Positions 35,701 to 44,035 of a DNA stretch of 64,000 nucleotides are shown in pieces. Where the stretch lies: assembly GCA_028571685.1 (NCBI GenBank), contig CM053156.1, forward strand, positions 90,957,049 to 91,021,048, written 5' to 3'. The first letter of the stretch is position 1. The number at the start of each line of letters is the position of its first letter. This DNA comes from Heterohyrax brucei. Its lineage: Eukaryota > Chordata > Mammalia > Hyracoidea > Procaviidae. A model generated the notes under the pieces. That model had not been told where the DNA came from, searched no databases, and was given only the letters and a program-made list of their open reading frames with translations. The position numbers were made by a program, and so were the translations under genes.

Positions 35701-38700
35701 AGAATCTACAACGGCATTCAATTTGATTCTGGTGAGGCTTTAAAAGAAAATGATGACTATGTGAGAAGACAATGTCGGAAGGGTGACTTTTTTGCTCAGT
35801 GGCAAATAATTTGTATTATGTTCAAACATTTGGTGGAAGGCAGGATTTGTAAGTAATGAAGCTGGATATTTAGCTGCAATTTCCCAGCCAGGTCCTAACA
35901 GAGCTGAATGGTTTTCCCTCGTCGCTTACAGTAAACGGTGGAAAAAATGGAAGTAAACATGAACCGTGCAAAAGGCACAAGGAGTTTAAAAAGACTTGGA
36001 AAATTTTGACATACAAACTAAGGACAAATGTCCCAAAGTGCTCACCAAGGACACAGCTACACAACATTTTGTTAAAGAGATTACGTCTGTGGTTGGTGGA
36101 TTTCACCAACTATCACAGGAAACAAACAAAAACTAAACTCAAAAGGAACCCATCAGCTTAGACTGAAGGGGATGGAAAAAGAAAGCAAGCCAACAACGCT
36201 GTCTGCCTCTTGGAGTCCTATGGGCAAGAAACAGCCCAAAGGAGCCACACTCGCCATCCTGGAGTCCTGGAGCCACACGGAGACCGGGGAGCTGTGGGAC
36301 CACAGCCTGCTGGGCTTCAAAGGGTGGGGCCTCAGCCTCTCAGGTTTCAACAAGTTTGGTCTTTATCCACTGGGTTCTGGAGTGGAGTGCTATTGGGAAG
36401 GAGTGCCAGGTGGACTGGGCTGCCACCCAGAGCTGAGAAGGCAGGGTCATCATGCCTGAGGGGCAGAAGAACGAGCCTGTTGGAGCCAATGGATAGGGGT
36501 GCCACTCAGGTGGACTGGGAGAATGGGGCTCCCAAAAGCTGAGGGAGCCAACTGCCCCCCACCTGCCCCGTGGTCTTGGAAGCTAAAAAGCCGGTGGCCC
36601 AGGGGCCTCCACCCAGAATCCAAATGGTGTGGCCAGCACAGTGTTAGGGTGGGGCCCTGCCCAGACGGTCTCTGAGAAAAGAGGGTTACTTTCAAGTCTC
36701 AGTGCTAATACAGTTTGTTCTGTTGGGTTTGGGACTTGTTTGCTGCCTGTCATCCCTTTTTTCCCTCCGACTTCTCTCCTGTGTAACAGAAATGTCTCCT
36801 GGTACCTGTTCCACGATACTTTCGGAACAGATAATTTATAGTCTAGATTTCACAGGTTCGCATATGAACAGGAATTTTGCCCCAGGATGAAATGTGCCTA
36901 AAGCCTCATCCACACCTGATCTAGATGATCCAGAAGATGAGACAGGCTTGGAGCTGATTGAAGACTTTTGGGATGACGGACGTGATGGCATAAATGTGCT
37001 TTCCATTGAGGCAAGAATGTGAATTTCAGAGGGTCAGAGTGTATCACGGGTTAAAACTGTCCCCCCAAAATACGTTTGTAAATCTTAACTTTTATGCCTT
37101 GGGAACAGGTTGTCTTTGTTATTTTAATGATGCATGATTAGTACAGGGCGTTATTTAAATTAAGTCTTTTAAAACATAAAGCAATAAAAACCTATTGTTG
37201 TCCAGAGGATTCCAACTCATAGTGACTCTACAGGACAGAGTAGAACTGCCTCATAGGGTTTCCAAGGAGCACCTGGTGGATTTGAACTGCTGATCTTTTG
37301 GTGAGCAGCCACAGCACTAATCACTGCACCACCAGGATTTCTCTTTTTAAATATAAAAACAGATTAAACAATTGAGCAGAGCAGAGAAGGGGGAAGACAC
37401 ATGACAGGCCACAGGGAGATCCTGGAAGGACAATCTCCTCAGAACCAAGAAGCAGAAGGTCAAGAGGCCAAGACCACCCTCCAGAGCCGACAGAGACTAA
37501 GGCCTCCCCTAGAGCCGGCACCCTGAATTGGGACCACTAACCTCTTAAACTGTGAGAAAATAAATTTGTTGGTTAAAGCCGTCCACCCTGTAGTATTTAT
37601 TACTTCAGCGTTAGCTAACTAAAAAATACGCCATTACAATGGAAAAAAATCACAAAAACACATGGGACAAAGGAGTAGCTCTTTTCCATTCCTACCCAAT
37701 CTTCCTCAGCTCTTGAAAAATTGAGTGTAAGCTGTGTTATTTATTTAGCAGTATATCTTTAAAAATAGTTATTTTCTAGGGAGAAAAGTATTTATTGTTC
37801 ACTTTCAAGGTCAGCAAAATTTGCCTTCAGAAGTTCATTTCTAAAATGTTCCCAGTGACCTGTGGCCTCATGTTCCCACCTTGCTCCTGTGCCAGTCCAC
37901 AGATCAGCCTTCTATTTCTCTCTCCTGGAGCTTTCAGGTTTCAGAGTTCTGCCTCACTCACAAAGGATAACATCAGAAACAAAATCCAATGTTTTCGGTG
38001 TAACTTGAAGGAGGCTGAAAATGTACGTAAGTCTGTCATGTTTCTATCTTACTGTCTCACTTTAAGATTTACTGTGTAAGTACCATTGTGATGTTCAGCA
38101 TTCAGAAGAATGTCCAAAGTGAAGTAACTGAGGAGGAGGGACGGAAGGATCCTGACCAGGTGAAGAGACTTTGACCAGGTGAAGAGACTTGGACGAAAGC
38201 TCACAGGAAGACTGCCAGTGAAGCTGGTGAACTCACGCTAGAAAAAGTGCTCCCTGTCTCACTGCTGAATGCCACCGCGTCACCTCTGAAGTGCTCCCCT
38301 TGGGAAGCCACGCACCGACACCCGTGCCTAGTCCACCTGGCAAAGCGATTCTGCAACTCTTGTTCTGGAATGGCCATCAGAGCTGTCATTGTATGACTTT
38401 TGACATCCTGAATGTCATCAAAATGTCATCCTTTCAGTATCTCTTTTCTCTTCAGGTAAAGAAGAAAGTCATCGGGGGCCAAATCAGGTGAGTAGGGAAG
38501 GTGTTCCAGTACAGTTACTTGTTTATTGGCTAAAAACACCCTCACAAATTATACAATTAAGTTTGCGAACTTGCCACCATGTGCAATGGCCATTCCAGAA
38601 AGAGTCCCAAAATTGCTCTGAAGGACAGACTAGGCACTGGAATCAGTGAATAGCTTCCCAAGGGGAATACTGCAAAGATGACCACAGTGATACTTCAGCA

Positions 38701-40865
38701 GTGAGGTACGTGGCACTTAGAACAACTAAATTTGCCGATTTAATCGTCAGATTACATGTCTGTAAGCCTCCTTGCCCAGCCCCCACAAGGCCAAATGACA
38801 CTAAATGCAATGCTTAGCTGGAAGAAAAAAAAAATACCTGCTATCTTCTGCCTTCTGTCTTACCTCCTACTTTAATCCAAACCTGCTCAGGGAGAGCTTT
38901 GTTTCTACTGCCTAAAGTCTGTTTAGTGGATTCAATTTCCTGCTGGTAACAGAAAGAAAATGCTCTAGGCAATCCAATGTCCTGATGTTTGCCAGCTTCA
39001 AGCACAGAACAGGAGTTACCAGAACTCTGGAAAAAAACCAACAGTAATTTTTATCAATACATGGCTTAATCTCTTCACCGCTCCCAAAAAAAAAAGCACT
39101 TGAGCAGAAGCACTGCCAAAGCAATTGACAGGCAATTTTAAGAATGGCGGGTGCCCAGATTTGTAAGTAATCCCAAACCACAGTAATCCTCTCCATCTGA
39201 AAAAGTGACTAAACGTAAGAATTAAAAGCCTTGAGCGCTAACTAAATCGACAGTCAAAACTGAACGTAAAAGAGCCACTCTCCCAAGGCCCTTCCCCCAC
39301 CTGTGTTTGTGACAGATTAGAACCGGCAGCAGTGGAGCAGGCGTTGGTCGTGAACAGAGGGTAGGTAAACTGCAAAGCGGCAGTCGCAGCAGCGGCTTTA
39401 TTTTTCACTAAGGTTGTACATTTGTTTTGTTGCTGATGCCCAGGAACATTCATTAGGTCGGACGGGTGTCGGATAAGAGTCACCAGACTGCCGAGACAGA
39501 AACAGCCCAGAAGCTCGTCAGGAAGGTGCGGCCGGTCCCTTTCCCCAAGCACTGCCGCCAGCGCCACACTCCACTGGGTGGCCGTCGGTTTGGGGGACAG
39601 GAGCCAAGGTCCGCAGCGACCCCGCAGGGCGCCTCCCAGCCCGGCCGGCGGCAGGCTGGTGCCTTCCGCGGGGCGGAAACCGGCGCGCCGTGACCGTCCC
39701 GCATCTCTGTTTGCTCGCTGGTTCGCCACCCTCCAAAGCCTGACGACGGCGGGCCACACGGGGCACCCGAAGAGCCACTCCTCCGCGACAGAGGCGGTGG
39801 CGCGGGCGCCGGCCGGAGCGTCCACTCGCAGGGCTGCTGCTGCCGCGGCAGGGGCGAGGAGGCCGCAGCCCGGGAAGCCGAGGGCTGACCGCCGCGGGCC
39901 CGTCGTGTGCCGGCCCCAAGGGACCACTCGCGCCGGCCGGGGAGACGCGCAACGCGGCCGGCGGAGGGCAGCGGGCGGCTCCGGCCCGCGGCGCCTGCGC
40001 AGCCCCGCGGCCCCCGGGCTCGGCTCCCGCCCGAGGCCCGGCCCTCCCCGCCCCGGCCCGCCCCCCGCCCCGGCCCGCCCCCCGCCCGGGGGGCCCGGGG
40101 CTCCGGAGCTGCGGGGGGGCCCGGCACCCACTTGTTGAGCGCGACGCCCGTCTCGGGAGTCTCGGCGCCGCGCGGCAGCTCGGCCGGCATGCTGTTGAAG
40201 CGGTCCTCCAGGCGGACGCGCACCGCCGACTTGGCCCGGGCCTCGGGCGCGCCCTCGCCGGCCGCCGCCGCCGCCGCCGCCGCCGCCGCGTTCTCCTTGT
40301 TGGCGCCGTCCGCGGCCTTGGCCCGGGCCGCTGCCTCGCCCGCGCCCCGCCCGGGCGTCTTCTCGGCCCCGCCGGCCGCGGCGCCCGGCAGGCTGGCCTC
40401 GCTGAGCAGCATCATGCGCAGCTCCTGGAAGTCGATGTGGCCCAGGCACGGGTTGGAGGCCGCGAAGCCGCCGTCGGCCGCCAGCGCCGGCGGGCACAGC
40501 ACCGGGTACACGGGCGGCCCGCCCGCCGCCGCGAAGCCCGCGCCGCCCGCCGGGGCCGCTGCCGCCGCCGCCGCCGCCGCTGCCGCCGCCGCTGCCGCGA
40601 AGCCCGCGCCGCCCGCCGGGGCGGCGAAGACGGCCGAGTTGAGGCGCGCCTCGAGCTCGCCGTCGGCCGGCTGCGACTCCAGGTGCGAGTAGAGGATGTG
40701 CTGCAGCTGCGTGTACTCGATCTCCGTCATCTCCACCAGGCTCAGGTCCGTGGTGGTGAAGCTCAGCGCCGGCTCCAGGCCCGCGTCCGCGCCCTCGCCC
40801 GCCGGCCCCGGCCCCGGCCCCGGGCCCGCGCCCGCCGACACCTCCCGCGGCGCCGGGCCCGACAT
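20634..40865 (-). CDS. TCFL5: TCFL5, bHLH transcription factor-like 5 (six coding exons)
   Basis: Six minus-strand exons join in frame to 532 residues. The N-terminus MSGPAPREVSAG, the core LSFTTTDLSLVEMTEIEYTQ and HIDFQELRMMLLSEA, the middle LVTLIRHPSDLMNVP, and the bHLH region from about residue 430 to 490 (basic part RERHNRMERDRRRRIR, helices with CCDELNLLVPFCNAET and TTLQWTTAFLKYIQERHG) match TCFL5 as I know it. The human protein is about 500 residues; the extra length sits in exon 1 in alanine and Gly/Pro-rich sequence. The family protein is a nuclear DNA-binding factor best known from male germ cells. Position next to COL9A3 in convergent orientation agrees with human 20q13.33. All splice sites are GT/AG and no stop interrupts the frame. 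Confidence 0.96.
21128..21144 (-). promoter_or_regulatory. Candidate CTCF site
   Basis: agtgccacctgctggcg fits the degenerate CTCF consensus RSYGCCMYCTRSTGGYR at all 17 positions; the motif as usually drawn is on the minus strand. It lies in TCFL5 intron 5, about 370 bp from the last coding exon. Occupancy cannot be judged here. Confidence 0.45.
21320..21365 (-). repeat. AfroSINE tail fragment
   Basis: Only the 3' tail is present, as cgtgccgtcagtcgattccg and actcacagcaa. Confidence 0.6.
21366..21690. repeat. Unnamed dispersed repeat (relative of 13422-13610)
   Basis: Starts gtgaaagtttaccatcc and contains a C-rich ccagctcctgtccccctccc part in the same order as the copy in COL9A3 intron 26. 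Family name not known to me. Confidence 0.4.
22034..22573. mobile_element. Mariner-derived palindromic element, copy 1
   Basis: The left arm (about 22045-22340) read on the minus strand resembles the C-terminal part of a mariner transposase (KGRHLDDIRDI and ASQGEDFRGD). The right arm (about 22390-22540) carries the same terminal region on the plus strand (KASQGEDFEGD). Ends resemble tgaggtctgncaattaagtt and its complement. Both arms are decayed, so there is no working transposase. Confidence 0.8.
22590..22830 (-). repeat. L1M-type 3' end relic
   Basis: The order ggtaaaatacatacc, aaccacttttc, cagtggtgttcatt, ctccagacc, then cccctggcaacc matches an old L1 3' end in reverse orientation, strongly diverged. 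Confidence 0.45.
22806..22965. repeat. Tandem repeat, unit about 50-60 bp
   Basis: Two to three units of cctttgtgtctgtcc, gtctgtctg or gtctgtttg, and ccagaggacagaagcggg follow one another. The unit length varies through internal gtctgtct slippage. Confidence 0.75.
23785..23932 (+). repeat. AfroSINE
   Basis: Head with gtggtaagggctcggcaccg, box region ggtcagcagttggaatccacc, and tail gggtctgaatcaacttgatg ending in a ggctttggttt run. In TCFL5 intron 5, antisense to the gene. Confidence 0.8.
25870..26280 (+). repeat. L1 3' end relic, GC-enriched
   Basis: The stretch around cctgacccagcaatcctgct and gcccatattcacggccgcac resembles the end of L1 ORF2 (consensus: cccagcaatcccactcctgg, then ttcatagcagc), but with many changes toward G/C. 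Confidence 0.45.
27252..27312. repeat. Tandem repeat of cccctcccgg
   Basis: Five to six perfect consecutive copies of the 10-mer ggcccctccc lie in TCFL5 intron 5. On the minus strand these are regularly spaced GGGAGGGG runs. Confidence 0.9.
28884..29438. mobile_element. Mariner-derived palindromic element, copy 2
   Basis: Same layout as the element at 22,034: left arm with the reversed transposase end (cttcctttcagtacttcctt region), a middle with gacaactagacaagtagg, and a right arm starting gccaccgtgccaccatg. Ends are atgagacctgaca and tgtcggacttcgta. Confidence 0.78.
30847..31003 (+). repeat. AfroSINE
   Basis: Box region aaccaaaaggtcagcagttc and tail gagttggaatcaacttgatg are clear. It lies 140 bp from the TCFL5 exon 5 donor side, in antisense orientation. 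Confidence 0.85.
31144..31285 (-). CDS. TCFL5: TCFL5 exon 5 (helix-loop-helix)
   Basis: 142 bases encoding RRIRICCDELNLLVPFCNAE, the loop TDKAT and the second helix LQWTTAFLKYIQERHG, ending DSLKK. The donor is gtcagc. This exon has markedly more CpG than the introns around it. Confidence 0.95.
31393..31606 (-). repeat. AfroSINE
   Basis: Tail seen as cccgtgagtcaattccaact; head seen as gagtgcttaaccactgcact. It contains an extra segment of about 40 bp in the middle compared with other copies here. It lies in TCFL5 intron 4. Confidence 0.8.
31998..32164 (-). repeat. AfroSINE
   Basis: Tail ctgtcaactcgactctgact and head gagcgctacaccaccgcagc are in the expected order; full length or nearly so. Confidence 0.8.
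33255..33397 (+). repeat. AfroSINE, 5' truncated
   Basis: Lacks the tRNA-like head but keeps ccccctggaaatcccatggg and tail ggagttggaatcgacttgaa, then ggtttttggtt. Confidence 0.78.
33890..34139 (-). CDS. TCFL5: TCFL5 exon 4 (start of bHLH basic region)
   Basis: 250 bases encoding EEALCKQAINKRNRSRIRQL, a Gln/Ser/Gly-rich linker (GAWQSAESSQSNLGEQAQSG) and the basic region RSQRRERHNRMERDR. The acceptor ttttgcaaag is followed by a repeated aag, so a site 3 bases further in is possible; the chosen one keeps human length. The donor is gtaaag. Confidence 0.92.
34907..35307 (+). mobile_element. MaLR-type 5' LTR with AfroSINE fragment
   Basis: Starts tgctatggactgaaccatgt, has gagaaaataaaatttctg near its end and stops at ggcagca, directly before gtttggtaccaggaagtggg, the sequence that typically follows a MaLR 5' LTR. 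An AfroSINE tail (ggaaccgactcgacggcaac) sits near 34,950. Confidence 0.7.
35308..37039 (+). mobile_element. MaLR internal region (non-coding relic)
   Basis: Runs between two related LTRs. The start (gtttggtaccaggaagtggg) and the end (tgattgaagacttttggga) resemble MaLR internal sequences, which are non-autonomous. An AfroSINE interrupts it at 35,533. No open frame of significance remains. Confidence 0.6.
35533..35700 (-). repeat. AfroSINE
   Basis: Reversed copy with tail ccaaactgatttgaactcat and head gaacttaaccactactccac, inserted in the MaLR internal region. Confidence 0.8.
37040..37627 (+). mobile_element. MaLR-type 3' LTR split by an AfroSINE
   Basis: Begins tgtatcacgggttaaaactg with ccccccaaaa following, and ends with aataaatttgttggttaaag and ttagctaact. 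The LTR is interrupted by an AfroSINE at 37187-37345. It pairs with the 5' LTR at 34,907. Confidence 0.68.
37187..37345 (-). repeat. AfroSINE inside an LTR
   Basis: Well preserved: tail ccagaggattccaactcata, middle cctcatagggtttccaagga, head agcactaatcactgcaccac. It is younger than the LTR it splits. Confidence 0.85.
38212..38755. mobile_element. Mariner-derived palindromic element, copy 3
   Basis: Same two-arm structure as the copies at 22,034 and 28,884: reversed transposase end on the left, ttatacaattaagtttgcga in the middle, transposase end in forward direction on the right, ending aatcgtcaga. It lies 110 bp from TCFL5 exon 3. Confidence 0.78.
38864..39026 (-). CDS. TCFL5: TCFL5 exon 3
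   Basis: 163 bases encoding SSGNSCSVLEAGKHQDIGLP, then AFSFCYQQEIESTKQTLG and LPEQVWIKVG. The acceptor is ttttttccag and the donor gtaaga, phase 1. Confidence 0.95.
39301..39487 (-). CDS. TCFL5: TCFL5 exon 2
   Basis: 187 bases, entering after two bases of a split Asn codon. It encodes LVTLIRHPSDLMNVPGHQQQ and then NKCTTLVKNK, a QFTYPLFTTNACS segment and NLSQTQ. The acceptor is ctcggcag and the donor gtgggg. Confidence 0.95.
40132..40865 (-). CDS. TCFL5: TCFL5 exon 1, coding part
   Basis: 734 coding bases from ATG at 40865 to a gtgggt donor. It encodes residues 1-244 plus two bases: a Gly/Pro-rich start, the conserved FTTTDLSLVEMTEIEYTQLQ segment, a 15-Ala run flanked by two copies of PAGGAGFA, HIDFQELRMM, a second run of about 10 Ala, and RVRLEDRFNSMPAEL. 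The chosen ATG matches the human start; the frame stays open upstream to another ATG at 40985. Confidence 0.94.
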
Positions 40866-41034
40866 GCCGTCCAGGCCCGCTGAGGGCGCCGCGGGCCGGC
40901 TGCCAGGCTCGCGCCGAAAACGGCAGGCGCGCGGGCCTCTGAGGCGGCGGTGCGGACGCGGCGGAGCGCAGCGCGGCCGCCTCACGACAGCGGCGCCACC
41001 GGCCCGTTGGGGGAGAGGGAAACCGCCGGGCGCT

Positions 41035-41160
41035 CCCCGCGCCCCGCCCCCAGCGCCCCGCCCCCAGCGCCCCGCCCCCAGCGCCCCGCCCCCAGCGCCC
41101 AGCGCCCCGCCCCGCCCCCGCGCCCCGCCCCCAGCGCCCCGCCCCGCCCCCCGGGCTCCT
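41035..41160. repeat. GC-box tandem array upstream of TCFL5
   Basis: Units of cgccccgcccccag, about 14 bp, are repeated roughly eight times with small variations. On the minus (TCFL5 sense) strand this is a series of GGGGCGGGGC and GGGGGC runs, i.e. Sp/KLF-type GC boxes and G-run sequence. Confidence 0.85.
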
Positions 41161-42389
41161 GGGCGACCCGCGCGCCCGGCTCCGCCCCCGCAACGGTAAC
41201 CCCTCCCCTGTGGCCACGCCCCGCGGCCCGCCCCGGCCCAACCGCTCGGCCTCCTCCCTCCTCCCTCCGCCCCTCCCGGCGGCGCGTGGGTGGCACGGGG
41301 TGGGCCTCGGCCGCGGGGCCTGGCACCCCGGGGCTGCCCTGCGAGGACCCCGCCCCCCGCCCGCGCTGCCGGGCAGGGAGGGCTCGGGCCAGGCGTCCGG
41401 GCGGCAGTCCCGAGGGTCTAGTTGGAACAGCCGCGTCAGGAGCGCCTGCGGCAGAGACGGGGCATCGGAAAGCCGCCGCGGCTGTCGGTGCTGAGCGGAC
41501 GACCCTGCTGGGGAGACGGGGAGGCACGCAGGCAGGTTGCAGGGAATTGGCGTGTGTTCCAGTCACTGTATGAGTGGAGGCGTCCAGCTGCTAGAGTTCC
41601 TAAAAGTGCTGCAGTAATAACGGTCTCCACTTAGCAGATAGGGGCCTGAATAATACTCAGATAAAACAGCTGCAATAACTCCTTATTTGTCACAGGGTGG
41701 GTTATACATCAGGTAAAACAAATGCAAATGAAATACATATATCATGTCAATGTTCGTTGACCCCTTAAGCCTAGCACCTAGAACAGTGCCTGGGGTGGAT
41801 GACTAAATGAGCTCAAAATACTAGTGAATGAATTATAACGTTTTTGAAAATAGCGTGTCGAGGTGCGGTTCACACAGCATGGGATTCCCCCGTTTAAAGG
41901 GCCTGGCTCAGTCATCCAGTCCTGCTGTATTAGAACTACCACCAGCGGATGGCTGTCAAACCAGAAATTCCGTCCTGCCGCAGTCTGGTAGGCTGAGTCC
42001 GAACTCAGGCGCAGCCCCCGGGGAAGGCCTGCTCTGCCGGATCCAGAGGAAGGTCCTTGTCAGCAGTCTCCCCATCAACGGGAGCTTCTGGGGCACGGGG
42101 ACCCTGGGGCCTTTCCAGAGGGCGCCCTCTGATCCCCGCACTGCTGCTTGGCGGGGACCCCGGATCTCTGCTTGCTTCCGTTGGCTTTGCATCCCAGGAG
42201 GCTGCCTCAGCATACAACACACTTACACGTAGAGCTCCGCCCCACGACACACAGCCACCCAGCCGCCCTCAGTGGCAGTCACGGCGGCAGGGTGACGACG
42301 TACAGCAATATCACGCAGTACCAGGAATCGCAGTCGAGCCAAATGACTACCTGTATTTTTGGGAGGACACGATTCAGCCCGTGGCGGTA

Positions 42390-42620
42390 TAATTCAGTTG
42401 TCCACAGTGTATTTAGAGTTGCACAGCCATCACCACAATCAATTTTAGAGCATTTTCATGTTCTACGTGAGAATCTCACCCGAAAGAGTAACCCTGTGCT
42501 TAGTAAGCAGTCACTGCCCGTGCCCCTGTCGACCCAGCCCTTGGCAGTCCCTGGTCTGCGGCCTGTCTCTGTGGATTCGCCTCCTGTAGACTGCTCAGTA
42601 GACCCCACTTTTAGTAGCAA
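42390..42620 (-). repeat. L1M-type 3' end relic
   Basis: Motif order attcagttgtccacagtgta, gttgcacagccatcaccaca, cccttggcagtccctggtct follows the reversed 3' end of old mammalian L1 elements. Confidence 0.5.
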
Positions 42621-43679
42621 GGCCATAGAGTGCAATGAAATATCTTCATAAAAGAGAAAATAAAATTAATATATCCTATTTTGATTTTCATTTACTGAAT
42701 ATAAAAACCATCGGCACCACAGCATTTTGTTTCTTGTTTTGTGGAGTTCTTGCAGGTAGTAGTTTAGAACCCTCTGTTACGTAGACAGAGGGAAGAAATG
42801 TGAGAATGATCTGACTTTAAGAGCTTGTATTAAAACAAAATACAAATAGAAGAGCAAACGTGCTTTTCCAGACTCCAAACACAGGTTCAGTGGTTCCGCT
42901 CTTCCACTTGGGAGTCGGCTCTCCCTATATAAGGACCCTAATGAGCTGGGGAAGAAGGTTACAAGCAGAACTCAGTAAGCAACAAGGGAAGTGGGAAAGA
43001 TGAGCTGTGCCTCCTTAGATCAAAAAGTAACCCTGTGTCCCCAAATACACAAGAAAAGAAGCTTAAATAGCAACTGTGGATCAGTGACAGAATTCTAGGG
43101 GTGTGTGGATCAGTGTGTTGGCTTGCGAACATTTAAAAACAGAAAAGCCAGAGCATCACTGTAAACCACACATAAGGGTAAATGCTGAACAGAAAACTTT
43201 CACTCAGATGTATGTGTACATCCATTGGCTCACTATAAATTGTGTGTCTTATATTTTGCTGTTGCAGTGGTGTCCAAACCACTATTGCATGTCAAGGCAG
43301 TAGCAAGTCTTTGTGACTGGTGAAACCTAAGGGTACAAGACAAGTTAGTTTCAGCAACAGAATTTGTTAACTTGGAAAAAGTGTGAACTCCTGGCCCTAC
43401 AACAACACCCTTCCTTCACTTGTGTTGTTTCTCGTCGTGTAACGTGGTTTTACCCACCACCAGCTCCAGTGCACACTTCTCTGCAAGAAACCGGGACAAT
43501 GGGAAGGTGCTTGATTCCATACCTGGGTTGGAGAAAATATCAACACAAACCTGGAATATCCCGTTTGGCTAAAAGCAGAGTGGCTCTCAAGGTTGCTGAG
43601 GGGATGCCGAAGGGACACAGCAGTCCCATGGACCGGAAGTGCAGCAGTTTATTGATCAAAAAGAAAATAAAAACAGATA

Positions 43680-43838
43680 ATGTAAACTCACTGTCATCAA
43701 GGCTCCTATGACTCATATCAACCCTGTAAGACAGAGTAGAGAAATGCCCCATAGGGTTTCCAGGGAGGGCCTGGCAGATTCAAACTGCCAACCATTTGGT
43801 TAACAGACATAGCATTTAACCACTGTGCCACCGTAGTT
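43680..43838 (-). repeat. AfroSINE
   Basis: Tail ctcctatgactcatatcaac, middle cccatagggtttccagggag and head catttaaccactgtgccacc are all present. Confidence 0.85.
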
Positions 43839-43894
43839 CATTAGAACCAGTTGTGTCTGTGAAAGGGTCTCTAGATTGTACTTACAGTTAACAT

Positions 43895-44035
43895 GCTCCA
43901 CAGCTGAACTGAAGGTTAGAGATTCGAATTCACCCAGAGGTACTTTGGAATAAAGGCCTGGTGAAAGCTCAGTCATCGACACAGGTGAGGTCACCATGAG
44001 TCCCAGCTGACTGATGGGAGCTGGTGCTGGACTGG
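43895..44035 (+). repeat. AfroSINE, variant subfamily
   Basis: Contains gttagagattcgaattcacc and the insert ggaataaaggcctggtgaaa, then a gtcaccatgagtcccagctg tail. The insert marks a longer variant than the other copies in the window. Confidence 0.6.

Larger units (their letters stand above)
39500..41520. promoter_or_regulatory. TCFL5: CpG island and TCFL5 promoter region
   Basis: About 2 kb with very high G+C and dense CpG covers TCFL5 intron 1, exon 1 and upstream sequence, in sharp contrast to AT-rich sequence on both sides. No TATA box is evident near the start codon; GC boxes (ccgccc) are numerous. The transcription start is inferred to lie between about 40,870 and 41,200. Confidence 0.85.

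Noticed and set aside
39578-40883. Long plus-strand frames opposite TCFL5 exon 1
   Set aside because: High G+C removes stop codons on both strands. The Ala/Arg/Pro-rich translations show no family motif and mirror the TCFL5 codons.
39238-41241. A 667-residue open frame on the minus strand over the TCFL5 region
   Set aside because: It is a different frame of the CpG island; only its end coincides with TCFL5 exon 2. The true exon 1 frame and splice sites give the TCFL5 protein.
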